This document shows positions 43,810 through 55,700 of a stretch of DNA of 64,000 nucleotides, piece after piece; position 1 is the stretch's first letter, and every line of letters begins with the position of its first letter. Origin of the DNA: Volutella citrinella (lineage: Eukaryota; Ascomycota; Sordariomycetes; Hypocreales; Nectriaceae); assembly GCA_034401135.1 (NCBI GenBank), contig JAWZSP010000007.1:434001-498000 (forward strand), read 5' to 3'. The position numbers and the translations under genes are program-made. The notes under the pieces are model-generated. The model saw only the letters and a program-made list of their open reading frames with translations. It was not told where the DNA came from and did not search any database.

Positions 43810-44646
43810 TCAGATATTGCCCAGCCTTAGGAGAGTCTCAGTTTTCATTGCCCAATAACCCACTCCTAGCACTGCTGCACCAACAACCCAGGGCAACAGC
43901 TTGGCACCCGCCTGTCTGGCTGTTCGCTTAATCTTGTCGGTAGCTGTGCGTCGTAGAGCCGCAGCTTCATTAACATGTGGGAAGGGGGCATTAGGTATCG
44001 GACGACCGAGGAACAAGCACAAGGGCTCCCAACCCTCCCCCATACGGTAGTCGAGTAACTGCCCATTTGGAACCATGTCGCGAACCAAATTGTTATGACG
44101 TTCCCAAGTTTCCCGGCCGAGTAGCCTCGCCTCCGCGAGGGTGTCTACCTCGAAAAGGCCCAGCATCATCTTCCGCGTGGCTTTGCCTGCGGACGAACCG
44201 AGAAAGCGCTCCAGATAATCGACGGTGAAGGTGACCGCCGGGCTCATGAACATCTTCAATATCCCTTCATCCATGCTCTTCCACCACTTGTCAAAGTCCC
44301 GTTCGACCAATATCACCTTCGCCTCGGGGTAAGTCTGGATGAGTTGGCGTGCGAAAGGGCCAGCGAGGTCTGTGACAGCTTCGGAAGATGCAAAGATTTC
44401 ATCCCATTCGTCACGGGTAAATGGCTTTCCAGTGTAAGTCGGCAGTTGGGGGAATGAGGCGTCGCAGGCGCGGTTCCAAACAGCCCAGTGGTCTTCCTTA
44501 TCGATGACCACAAGGCCGTGATAGGCATCCTGATAGCCCAGAATCCTCAGGGCTTCGCAAATTGATGCTGGTCCTGTTCGAGGGAGGCCCAGCGAGAGGA
44601 CCTTCATCTCCCGCTTGGCATCGGTGAGTCCTGGCACCATTGCCAA
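43810..44646 (-). CDS. sulfotransferase-family P-loop protein with C-terminal membrane helix
   Basis: Resembles the fungal Sulfotransfer_4-type proteins, which have a PAPS-sulfotransferase-like P-loop fold. Single exon, 278 aa. The nucleotide loop is at about 18-29 (LGLPRTGPASIC). The usual form is PRTGT, and here the Thr is replaced by Pro. Next come LRILGYQDAYHG and TDLAGPFARQLIQTYPEAKV with VILVERDFDKWWKSMD, the second phosphosulfate-binding strand/loop region. EPLCLFLGRPIPNAPFPHVN is the common C-terminal block. It ends with a likely membrane segment (LLPWVVGAAVLGVGYWAM). Substrates are unknown for this fungal group, and many lack demonstrated activity. The P-loop change makes activity less certain. 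Confidence 0.88.
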   Translation of the reverse strand: MAMVPGLTDAKREMKVLSLGLPRTGPASICEALRILGYQDAYHGLVVIDKEDHWAVWNRACDASFPQLPTYTGKPFTRDEWDEIFASSEAVTDLAGPFARQLIQTYPEAKVILVERDFDKWWKSMDEGILKMFMSPAVTFTVDYLERFLGSSAGKATRKMMLGLFEVDTLAEARLLGRETWERHNNLVRDMVPNGQLLDYRMGEGWEPLCLFLGRPIPNAPFPHVNEAAALRRTATDKIKRTARQAGAKLLPWVVGAAVLGVGYWAMKTETLLRLGNI

Positions 44647-45286
44647 TCCTGGTGTTGTTCCAGCCCCGCTGAGGAATGAGGTTGATGGTTGTCAGTAGAA
44701 GCCGCCTCGAGAGCTTCGCGATCTGCTGCTGTTGATTTCGGTTGTCACCGCCACCCTTGAACGCAGGGAGTGTGGAACTGGGTCGCTAGGAGGGTGGGGG
44801 GATTCCTGAGCATCCAAAGTTCCTGGCCTTCCAAATACGTGGACCAACTCTGCGGAGTGCGAGCAGTTGAGTCAATCACGGCGAGCAACCAATTGGTAGT
44901 AACAAGGCTGGGTTGTCTCAATCTGGGGATACTTTTTTCCTTGACATCTCCATGTTGTGTTACGTGACACAGCTCAAACGACACTCCTGAACTCAACTAA
45001 CCGCGCTTTTAAAAGGAAAATCCCTTAGGATCAAATTAGAACGGATTCTTCATCATTTCTTCACTATTTTTTTTAAATAATTTCTTTGCACATTCTTTTA
45101 CATAAATGGCCAGGATACGTCACGATGATACACACTACTATACCCAATCTCGCGTCAAAATTCGGCCACAAGACCAAAAGTTCCATATCCCCTCTCTATA
45201 CATTATCTGCTTTCAATCTATCCCGAATGTCGCCTAGCCTCGCAGTCTCAGGATCACACCCTGGGCGATCGTCAAAGGTGGATAGA
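44647..45286. other. intergenic, no gene seen
   Basis: Promoter side of the sulfotransferase-like gene and 3' flank of the antiporter. A T-rich tract (about 45060-45100) fits a polyadenylation region of the antiporter on the minus strand. Confidence 0.55.
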
Positions 45287-47194
45287 TCAAGCGGTTTGGC
45301 GAGATTTGCAACCTTGCATATTGGTCGACATTTCAACTTGGTCCCCCTGGTGGTCTCCCCTCAAAGTCGAGCAGCGACTCGACGAGCGCCGACCCTCAAT
45401 GACGGGCAACTGGTGCTGCTCTAGTGACGGCCGACTAAATCTGTTGTAGGCGATGAAGTTCTCTCCTCCGCATGCGGTTGCGTTGGCCGGCGTGCCTTCT
45501 CTAAAGGACAATCGCCGGATCTCGACTGGATCAGTGTGCACCGGCTTGACCCCCATGTGGTTATAAATAAGGCTCAGCACGGGGATCGACAGCCCATGGA
45601 CGACGATGGAAAAGAAGACAAGGAAGTAAACCACTGGGCTCATCACCCTCATAAGGTGCTCCTCTTGCTCTCTCCCTTCACCGACAGCCCCAAGGATGCG
45701 GCGCGCGTACTCGAGATAGAAGACGGCCCCCGCGCCAATTGGGCCGAAGTAACCCATGAAAACGGCCTCCTTCCAGCTGCTGCACACTGCCGGCATGGCC
45801 TTGTACGCCACGAGCAGGGCGGGGATGCGCCGGAAGACGATGACGAGCAGGCCAAGACACAGGAGGCGCCACCAGGTCAGGCCTGTGCCCTCCGGGTCGT
45901 GGAACTCGGCCCATGGGATAATGGTGCCGATGTAGCAGAAGCCGCCAAAGTTTAGCAGCAGGTCAACGCACGTGTTGAATTCATCGCGGCGGCTTCGCGA
46001 CTCTCGCAGGTAGTGGCCGTCCCAGTTGAGCGCGCATCCGGCCGTGAAGCAGGCCAGCGAGTCGTCAGTGCCAATGGCGCCACAGGTCCCGATGATGAAG
46101 AGTCCCATGGCGGTCGGGAGTAGGAGGAAGGACTCGTTGTCGATCCATCGCCTGTTGAGCTGCTGTCAGACTCTGATGACTACACTGTTGGCTTTCGTTT
46201 CGACTTATGCTTGCTTACCTGTTGTGGCAGAAGCGGATGGCTTTGCGGAGGCCGAATCCGACGACGGCTCCGTAAACGAGAGACAGAATAATCATGTAGA
46301 GCCATGTCTCCAAGAACCAGACTTTCATAGTCGACCCGATACTCCCATCGAGCTCGTTTGCTATGGTCTCGTCTCCGGTCAGGTGTTCATGCCGGTCTAG
46401 ATGATCCTCCGCAGGACGTGCGTCATTGTGCCGCAGCAGAAACACCGCAAGCAGGACAAATGGGAAGCCAAATCCATCGTTTGCTCCGGCTTCTGCTGAT
46501 ATAATCTCTCGCAGAGGCCGGCGAACGTACATGTCGGCAAAAGGGCCCTTCGCAATCGCTTGAGAGAGGACCGGGTCTGTACACGCAACACATGACGCCA
46601 TAACCAAAGCCATCAGAAGTGTCAGGTTGGGTACCGTTGCGAGCATGCAAAGCGTAGTACAAAGCCACATTGCTGACATTATTGGTAAGAGGCACATTGC
46701 CATTTCCCGCAGACGTGTCCAGCAGTACTTGGCTGGGAGCTGATAGCCTGCAATGATGAGTTGAAGACCAATCATTACGCGTACAAGGCCCTATGTTATG
46801 GCGATGAATGTAAGCCAGTGATTGAGGCATGGACAAACTGGAAGTGGGCTTGGCTTACCAGAGCGATTGCATGGGTCTTGTTCTCTACTGCAGGCCCCCA
46901 TCTCTCGCTGTCGATAAATCTTGATGCCGCAGGCCCCATTATGATACCAAAGAGCATCGCAGGCACTACAAGTCGTCAGTTCTCGGTTCAATGGAGTCAC
47001 AGAAGGAAATAATGGGCACTTACAGGCACACCCCAGGTACCAGCTCTGCCTGATCTTGATCGACAACACGCCATAGCAAACAATAAAGCCACCTAGAGTG
47101 GTCAGTGGCGCCCTTGGTCGCGCTTCAGCCCATACATCAACTCACCTAGCGCTCCGAGGACGACGTTTAGCTCACTGACTTCGAGGAACGGCAT
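45287..47194 (-). CDS. Na+/H+ antiporter (CPA1 family, fungal NHA/NhaP-like)
   Basis: Exchanges cytosolic Na+ (and often K+) for external H+ at the plasma membrane. Five exons, 47194-47146, 47092-47024, 46965-46859, 46790-46219 and 46151-45287, encode 553 aa; phases match at all four introns. Seen: MPFLEVSELNVVLGALGGF (TM1), AMLFGIIMGPAA (TM2), VMIGLQLIIAGYQLPAKY, the ion-site helix pair with CVACTDPVLSQAIAKGPFAD and AGANDGFGFPFVL (ND motif), and the late block NFGGFCYIGTIIPWAEF. The cytosolic tail is short (about 80 aa) compared with Nha1 proteins, which carry several hundred residues. The order of motifs is that of fungal Na+/H+ exchangers. It lies 1.5 kb downstream of the ENA-type ATPase on the same strand. 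Confidence 0.93.
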
Positions 47195-48678
47195 AGTCAG
47201 GCGCGAATCCCTAAACGTTGGTCCATAAAAGTGGCACACTCAGACTAGTCCAGGAAAAGCCATCGTCCAGGGACCTGCAAGGCTTAAAGCTTGAAAGGGG
47301 CCAAGGAATCAAGGTCGCGGAAAGGCGAGAGACAAACATCTCATCCCTTGCCAGATCTCGTCCTGTGGCGCGGCCGATGAGGTGACACACTGATGAGGTG
47401 AGGCATGGATTGCCGGCGACCCGTAATCAGGAATGAAGCGTCACACGAACGTGCATTCGCAGATAAGAGCTTTCCTCGGTGCGCCTGCGGAATGTCTCAA
47501 GACCGGGTGAGCCGGCGGGCTCGGAGCGACGCGGTATGACGGGACCTGCGACAGCGTGCTACTCTGTACTCGGGGGTAAGCAGAAAAAGCAGGGCAGGGC
47601 AGTCCTTTTGTTGTCGTTCGCGGAGTCACAGCGACGCCAAGGCCATCCCGCTCCTCGTGATCCCCGATGCAAGCGCATGGGTGGCTATTTTTGGGCCACG
47701 CCTCACAGATCCAGGATCAGATCAATCTACTAATTACCAGTAATTACACAACCTCCGAAAGGGCTGTGGCCTGTGTGTTTGTATGCGAGTTCGTATGCGT
47801 GTTTCGGGTCCCTTTGTGGCTGCTGTCTCTGAGTAACGAGACTGAGACACTGGCGATCCTCATCGTGGAGGCGGTGGCCCAGAACGAGCGGGACAGGGGC
47901 GGCGGTAAAGCTTAAACAAGCAATGAGAAAAGGGGGGCTGCTTCAAACGTTCCTTGGGTTGGGAAGAGGCATGTAAGATGGACATGGCAGATCACGGGCA
48001 GATCTTGCCGCATGCCGGCCAAGATCTTCACGTGGGTTCGCATGCCTGAAGTCGATGGCAGTGAAAAAACGGTGAGTAAACCACTAGAAGCATCCATGCA
48101 TGCACTCAACAAGACAGACACGAGGTGGCTGCATCTACACTCTTCTCCGGGCCTTGAGACTGGAGTGTGGGAATGTCACTGAGAGCGAGCGAGGAACCAT
48201 CACAGGATTCGGTCAGGTTGTGCTTGTCAAAGATTTGGATTGAAACTTTTGAATATGGGTTAAGGATATTTCGCGGCTGGTGGTCGTAAGCTGGCGCTCA
48301 TCCCAGCAATGTCATAAAAAACGTATTGGGCATCATTTAGCCCGAAATCCACATCTTCCTCCATGCCACTTTTCATTTTGCCCTGAATTTTCCTTCCCTC
48401 TTTTCCCAATATCATGTCCAATCATGGGTCTTGTAGCCCAGAATCACTAGCATCAGGCGTCGTCCGATCAGCTAGAGATTGCAGCATCTTCCGGCCGCTC
48501 TCGACTTGGTCATCCTTCTCCACCCTAGCTCGGTCTGTGTCCATTGACTGAGCCATCGTTCCTCCCGTCACGGGACCCTGCTCTTAGCAGACCCTTCCCA
48601 GTGGCCAAGGACCTATGAGATGTGACATCACGCATGTGCGTCTCAGCGACATCGGACGTCCCCTCACAGGCGGTTCGC
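47195..48678. other. spacer between antiporter and Na+ ATPase genes
   Basis: Antiporter promoter and ATPase 3' flank. GCCAAG/CTTGGC (PacC-type) words occur near 47298, 47638 and 48008. No gene seen; short frames only. Confidence 0.5.
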
Positions 48679-51600
48679 TCACTCCTTAGCCTTCTTCCTT
48701 TCGGCGAGGCGGGCCTCGTATGCAGCGCGGGCGGCAGGCGTGGGGGGCACGGGGACCTTCTCGACGCCGTGACGCACGCTGACTCCGTCGGTAGAGCTCA
48801 TGTACTCGCTGAAGGCACGCTGCTCGATATCCATGTCCTTCCAGTTAACGCCGTTAGACTTGCGAGAGGCGTGGCGCAGGTACACGCGCTTTGTCCACTT
48901 CCAGAGCTCAACGCCAGCAAAGAAGAGGCCGGCAGCCACGAAGACGATCCCCCACTCCCAGCTGATGCCGGTATGCTTGAACACGGTGGTGCTGACGACA
49001 GGAATGTAGAGCAGGGGGAACAGGGTCACGTATCCAAGCATGATGGCCCAGAAGAGGAACTGGTTTCGCCAGACGTCGATCATCCACTGGGTGAAGTACT
49101 TCTTAGAGCCGGGCTGCATGCGGAAGAAGGAGCGTCGCATGTCAACCATCTCCCAGGCCAGGAAGAGAGAGAACCAGGTAAGGCAGGCAAAGGTGGTGGC
49201 ACGGGCGCGGAAGACGGTGTCGCACTGGGGGCTGTAGTGGTCGTTGCAACCCGATCCGAGGTTACCGTCACCCCAGGCGTACATGCGGAGGACAAAGGTA
49301 CCAAGGCAGAGAGCGGCGATCCAGAGACCATAGACCAGCATGTCGAGCATCAGCTCGAGGGTGAAGACACCCGTCTTGAGCGACTGAGGGGGGCGACGCA
49401 TGATGTCAGGGACGGCACGCTCGAATCCAAGACCCATGTCGGGCAGACCGGAAGTGGCCATGATGATCCAGACGATTTCGACAGGGGCCAGGGGGAAGAC
49501 GGAGAGGCCGGTCTTGTCCTTGAAGACAAGACCGACCAAGAGGGTGGTGGCCTGGGCGACGTTGGTGGCAAGGACGTGCAGAATGAACTTTTGGATGTTG
49601 TCGAAGATACGGCGACCTTCCTCAATAGCAGCGACGATAGAGGCGAAGTTGTCATCGGTAAGTACGATGTCTGAGGCGTCCTTGGCAACATCGGAGCCAG
49701 ACTGGCCCATGGCGATGCCGACATCAGCGCGGCGGAGCGAAGGAGAGTCGTTGACACCATCACCAGTCTACATTCAAAGTAAGCAAGATGTTCAAATCGA
49801 CGAGGGCGGAAAGCACATACCATGGCGCAGAACTTCTTCCGGCGGTGCAGGGCCTCAATCATTCGGACCTTGGTGTTGGGAGCACATCGGGCAATCACAA
49901 GAGGCAGGAAGGGCAGCAGGTCGATCTCGTCCTCGCTGAGGGCGTCAAACTCGGCAGCGGTCATGACCATGGCGCCAGCAGTGTCGGCAGCAACCTGGTC
50001 CATGCGGGTGGGCAGAATGCCGACCTCAATAGCGATAGCCTTTGCGGTCTCGGGGTGGTCACCAGTAAGCATGTGGACGGAAATACCAGCCTCATGGCAA
50101 GCACGCACGGCGGGGGCAGACTCAGGGCGGGGAGGATCATAGAGACCGACGAGACCACGGAAGACGAGGTCGCACTCGACGGTGGAACGGTCAATCTCGT
50201 CGCCCTTCTTCAGATCGATGTGGTAGGGCTTGGAGGCGAGCGCCAGGACACGGAGACCCATGCTGGCCAGGGCACGCATGTTGCGGAGGATCTCCTCCTG
50301 GAACTCCTCGGTGATGGGCACCTGAGTCTCGTCGTCTCCAGGGCAGTAGGTGGCACAGGCTCCCATGACGCGCTCGACGGCACCCTTGGTGAGGGCGAGG
50401 AGCTTGTCGGTGCGGTTGTCCTTCATGATGACCGACATGCGCTTGACGTCAGAGTCAAAGGGCAGCTCGGCAATCTCGCTGTACTGGTTGTGGTTGTCGT
50501 GGCTCATGAGCTTGAGACGGTTCCAGTCGAATCGGGAAGCAAAGACCTGGATGGCAATCTCAGTGGGATCACCACGTGCGTGCCACTCTCCGTCCTTCTG
50601 GCTGACGGTAGCAAGGTTGGCAAGAGAAGCGACTCGGAGGAATTCGGGCAGGCCGTGCTTGCTCTGCGAGAGCAGGTCGGCAGCAGTGGCAATGGTACCG
50701 CATTCGCTGCCTCCCTGCTTCAGAGGCATCTCGTGGGGCTGGCGAGGGTCCCAGCGGATCTCACCAACGGTAGGGTCGAAAGCAGAGACGGAGTTCTCGA
50801 TGGTGTAGGTTCCCTTGCCGGGCATCCAGGCACCGCGGGCAACCATCTTGCCCTGGGTGAGGGTACCAGTCTTATCAGAGCAGATGTCGGTAACGGCACC
50901 GAGAGCCTCGAGAGACTTGAGGTTTCGGACAATAACGTGACGCTCAACCATACGCTTCGTTCCGGCAGCCATGGTAATCGTTAGGACGACAACCAAACTG
51001 GCAGGGATCATGGACAATCCAGTAGCGACAGCGTAGATGATGACCTGCTGGTTGGAGTTGAACTTGTTGGCAGCGAGGACAATGATGGCACAGACAACGG
51101 CAACTCCGAAGAGCAGGATAGCCAGTCGGGAGAGCTTCTTCTGCAGGGGAGTGCCGACGTTGACACCAAGGAAGCGACCAATGGCATCAGTAAAGGTAAG
51201 GGTATAGGCCTCAAGGTAGCGGTGGGGCTTGGCCGAGCCGTCAGGCTTTCGCTTGACGGGTCGGATCTTGCTGTCCTTCTTTCGGAGGGCATTGGCAATA
51301 GCACCAATCTCAGTGCAGACACCGGTAGCGAAGACGATGCCCTTGGCGCGGCCCTTGGTGACGGTGGAGGAGCTATAGGCAACGTTGAGGCGATCACCAG
51401 GGCCAGTGGAGTCGTCAAAGACATCGTCCTCGTTCTTTCGTACCGGTAGGGATTCGCCAGTAAGCATGGCCTCGTCCGTCTCGAAGTTGACCGCCTCGAT
51501 CAGCCTATGGAGCTCTCGTTAGTTGAATTGTCACAACAGGAGGGTTGTGGAGGGGTGGGCCTTACCTGACATCGGCGGGGATGGTATCGCCAACCTTGAT

Positions 51601-52246
51601 TTCCACAAGGTCACCAGGGACAATCTCGATAGACGGGACAACCTTGGAGTCGCCATCACGGACGACATTGGCAGTGGGGGAGGACAGGGACCGGAGAGAG
51701 TCCATAGTCTTCTCGGCCGAATACTCCTGGAAGAAACCGACAACAACATTGAGACCAATGACGAAGGCGACGACACCGCCCTCGATCCAAGACTTGATAG
51801 CAAATGACACACACATGGCCATGATCAAAACCTTGGATTGACGTCAGTAAAGTTCTTTTGAAGGAGTCCCATAATAAAATGTTTCATCGCGATGATCAAG
51901 GGACTAATGTGTGTACTGGTCTCATGCAATGACACAACCGGCCAACCAGGGCATTCAGGAGAAAAGGACGACGGAGAAACAAGCGGTAACTCACAAGTGT
52001 CATGGCGTTGGCAATCTGGGCAATGATAATCTTCAAGGGCTGGATACCCTCACCGTCTCCCAGCTCATTGCCACCAAACGTCTCAAGTCTCTGCTTCGCT
52101 TCCGCCTCGGTCAGGCCATGGTCCATGTTAGCCTTGAGCTCTTGCGCAACCTGGTCCATTGACAGGGCGTGAGCGGGCTTGCTCATGGGGTCATTGCTCT
52201 GACCAGAGACGTGAGTCTCGGTCGCTTGATCCTTAGCCTGTGCCAT
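48679..52246 (-). CDS. ENA1: ENA-type P-type Na+/K+ efflux ATPase (type IID)
   Basis: Pumps Na+ (or K+) out of the cell using ATP, important at high salt and alkaline pH. Four exons, 52246-51995, 51831-51566, 51504-49821 and 49767-48679, encode 1096 aa. All junctions keep frame. An N-terminal cation-ATPase domain (HALSMDQVAQELKANMDHGL) comes first. TM1-2 cross intron 1. The actuator carries LTGESLPV (about 187-194). SMIPASLVVVLTITMAAG (TM4 ion site) lies about 337-354, and the phosphorylation site ICSDKTGTLTQGK has its Asp at 383. KGAVERVM and MLTGDHPETAKAIA follow, then the hinge TGDGVNDSP at 735-743. TM5-TM10 include VWIIMATSGLPDMGLGFERA. The block SGLPDMGLGFE and total length separate ENA pumps from Ca2+ ATPases. 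The start MAQAKDQ is the first ATG. Confidence 0.96.
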
Positions 52247-52519
52247 GGCTGTGGTCAACTCCAGCGACGTGTGTATGCTCCAGCTTGTCGGTATGTGTGT
52301 GGGCAGTTGATCGTAGGAAGAAGGAGGAGGAGGACGGTGCTTCAGTTCTTCTTTGAGATCCGAAGAGGCTCTTTTGTTGCAAGAGGCTTTCTGGTGATCT
52401 CGATGGTAGAACTAAAGGGTCCTTGGAGAAGAGAGACTCACAACTGTCGTGGGGCCGGGGGCAATGGAGTCTTAAGTAGATGACGGGCTCGCCTCGAGGG
52501 GTCCCCATCCAGACGGGAT

Positions 52520-52531
52520 CCCCCCCCCCCC
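52520..52531. repeat. 12-C homopolymer in the ATPase upstream region
   Basis: An uninterrupted run of C (G on the coding strand), about 275 bp upstream of the ENA start codon. It is likely length-variable and may also mark a sequencing-sensitive spot. Confidence 0.8.
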
Positions 52532-52605
52532 GATTGTCATTGTCTCTCTCAACTCTTGGACAGGGACTGCGACAAAACGAGTTGTACTCCAGACACCCCC
52601 ACTGC

Positions 52606-52769
52606 GCCAAGAGTTGGTCCAATTTTTCCTTCTCTGCCGCTGATACAATTCCAAAAGGCGGGGTTGGAACCTGGAGCGGGATCCTTGGCGAGAACGTAGG
52701 GGCTTGGGAGGTGTTGATAAGCCGGACCTGCTTGGCCACGAAGGCTGGGTCCGGCCGACGTATGCCAAG
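52606..52769. promoter_or_regulatory. cluster of four PacC-type GCCAAG hexamers upstream of the ENA ATPase
   Basis: GCCAAG at 52606-52611 and 52764-52769, and its complement CTTGGC at 52684-52689 and 52731-52736: four matches to the PacC consensus GCCARG within 164 bp, about 360-520 bp upstream of the start codon. Fungal ENA genes are known to be alkaline-induced. The assignment is motif-based inference. Confidence 0.5.
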
Positions 52770-55700
52770 TCCAACCGTTGATATCATCCAACATCCATTC
52801 TCCCTGAAAGAGTCGCCTGCACATTGACCACACCCACACACACACCAAAAAAATTCAAGTCTCTCGCCGTTTTATTCTCCCATGTACTGACAATTACCAA
52901 ACATAACTTGGTAACCAGGCTCCCCAAAAGGGGGGCACATCGAGTTACTCCGTGCCCGCCGTGCGCCGCAGCTCGGTTGGGCCGTCTGGCCGATCCAGTG
53001 CCCACGCCGTGTCTGGCACGTCACTGCCCGGCCGGACGCAGCAGCGCGGCGTCGACGGTGGCGGCTCCAATTGGCTCTCGTGAGTGGGTGGTTTAGTCTT
53101 GGCCGGGGCCTTGGCCGGGCTTGCGTGACCGGGGCTAAATTTGCTTAGGACACCGAAACCCGCCGCCGAGCCTCGAGGGGTGCTTGACGAGATGCCCAGA
53201 GCCGCCTATGATTGCACCGGGCTTTCACCAGAGGTGGGTCGCGTTGCAGGATTGTACTTGGGTATACCGTCTGGAGCCGAGTTGGAATAGACGCAGAGGA
53301 GGGGGGGATGAGAGTGCAGTTTTGCGCGACAGACAAGGCAATCACACGCCCCCTAGCGCCTCTTCCCCCCCCATCCCCCCTTGTATGAGTATGCGTCTGT
53401 CCGCTTCTCACTGGGCGAAGGATCGTATTAGTGAAGCAGGCGCCTTGAGCAAGAGGGGCGCCTCGCGGTTTGTGGTGGGGGTATCTCGTCTTTTCTCGGC
53501 GTGTTGAGGCCATCAAGTCCAGCAAGAGCCCGGGACACTGACCGATTTTTGCCAGGCCAATTTTGCTTATGTCGATCGTTTCTTGGGCTTTTGGTCTCGT
53601 TGTAGTTCGCCTGACCTCGTGACCGTTGGCGATCGGATCTTGGCCAGATCTCGTTGACGTTTACGGTTCGTCGGGCGGCTGCCACGAGTCCCAGTGCTGT
53701 TGCGGCTCGAGGACAGGCATGAGGTGCAGGCACTGCCACACAGCGAAAGCCCCGGCAGGACTTGCTGCTGTTAGTCACACAGTCTTATCTCTGCGCAGCG
53801 CCCCCTCTGTGCCTTAGCTGAGCCAGGTATCGCATCGCTAGCGGCTGGCGACGGGCCGGGGTGTGTTTCTGGTGAGAATTGGGCAGCACGTTAGAGCGCT
53901 AGCAGAGACGATGTGGAGATCGGGCTCAGTTTGGGGTATTTACCGCACAGTGCACACAGCTGGCAGGCAGTGCCTGTCAGTGCTCTATCGCTCACGTGAG
54001 CTGCCTGGACGTCATTCTAGAAGGCGACTCCGCACCAATGGTACCTCGTACGTAACCTCCCTCCACCCATCGGTGCACCGCGCAGTACCGTATAAGCTTA
54101 AATTACCACCTATCCTCGGCCATTTGTCTCCCTCGAGGCCCACAGCGTCGCAACACTGCGGCAGGCCTCGGTGGCCAACAACGACGCTGTGAGCAGAGCG
54201 TATCACGTAGCACTTCGTGGTTGCACCGGCAGTCGCATCCCACGCTGAAAAACGCACGCATATTATGGGATGCACACCCAGAGGGCATTTGAGGCCAGGA
54301 AGGCGCAACCACACCCCGCGCGCAGGGGGGCTCCGGGCACTGCTATTGGGTCCGCCGCCCTCCGCTCCTCTCCGCTGTGGGGGATGACACGGAAGTCTCG
54401 GCGCCGAGGCAGCCACTGCGGAGGCAGCGGAACACATGCTGGTGTGGGGGCTGGACCAGGCCGGCAGGGAAGCCCGCCACAATGGCGGAGACGCATGCTC
54501 ACTCACACACAACAGGGGACGACGAACAGCCGGCCTAACAGGCGTGACGGGGTTTTGGGATTATGCACTCCCGGCCCAACCACAGTCCAACGAGAGCCCG
54601 AGGAGCCAATCTGCCTAACCGCTGCTGCAGCGCAATTGTGGAGAGATAACGCTTGGACGACTTGACGGAGCCCCGTCTCCATCTCCGTCTCCATCTCCGT
54701 TGCCCGGGCCGGCTCTCTCAACCTGAAGCTGCGCTGCCTTACCGCCCGCCTACCGTAATACCCTGCTATGACCGGCTGACCTGAACCAAAGAGAGGACGA
54801 CGACGCGGCTGGCGCCCCATTTGTCTGTGGCTCCGTCTGTTCCTCCGGCAGTGCGCCAGATGCTCGCGATCTAGATCCCCCCCCTCGTTACGGGCCACGG
54901 CATCTACGCAGCAGGCTGACCCTAGTCATGTCGTCTGCACAAAGCATGATTGGTATATCCTTGCCGGTTTACTTGCAAAACTCTGCCCATCTCCAGAGAT
55001 AGCTGTGCAGTATGCAGCAACTAGTCTGTCTGCCACCTCAACGCGTGTCTCGGGTCCGGCAATCAACAGATCATCGCGACGGCCACGGTCAGCACTCGAT
55101 CCTTCAAGTCCGTGGAGCGTTGTATCGTTGTAATGCAATGGCGCATCGCATATGTACGCGTACAAAGTAGTATAACGCACGGAAATTCTCACGAGGCTCT
55201 AGGAAGGAAAAAGAAATACTTGCTCGCCTCCTCGGCCCCTTCCCCTCCGTGCCCGAGCAGAGCCCCCCTGGTGAGGTTTCATGCAACTTTGGTTAAGGCG
55301 TCACAAGACAACCCAACCCCGTCAGCTAGCCTGCCCTCCTGTCTGCCTGACTGGTTGCTGCCGCTGAAGAAAAACCTTTCGCTGCACACCCTGCGTTGCG
55401 GCTGCGAGATACATGTAACATGGCATGCTAGAAAATCGTCCGATTATGCCCATGAAGCTGAACGCCATCCGGCTATTGATTCGAGAGCCTGCCGCTTGTT
55501 CCCACACCCCTGGTTGGTTTGGGTTGCGTGCTGCAAGAAGCAATGTTATCACGATGAGTGTCAGAACTTGCGGGACTTTTCGGGCAACCCAAGCGATCAA
55601 ACAGAGTCTCCCAATCCAATCCAGCCCATTGGAGGGGAAGGGGGGTTTCCGGCATGCACCGGTTACGTATCGCTAATCTACTAATCTTGCTTTTGTTTTG

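Noticed and set aside
49788..50984. 398-codon plus-strand frame antisense to the ENA ATPase
   Set aside because: Shadow of the codon-biased ATPase exon, which has all catalytic motifs on the other strand.
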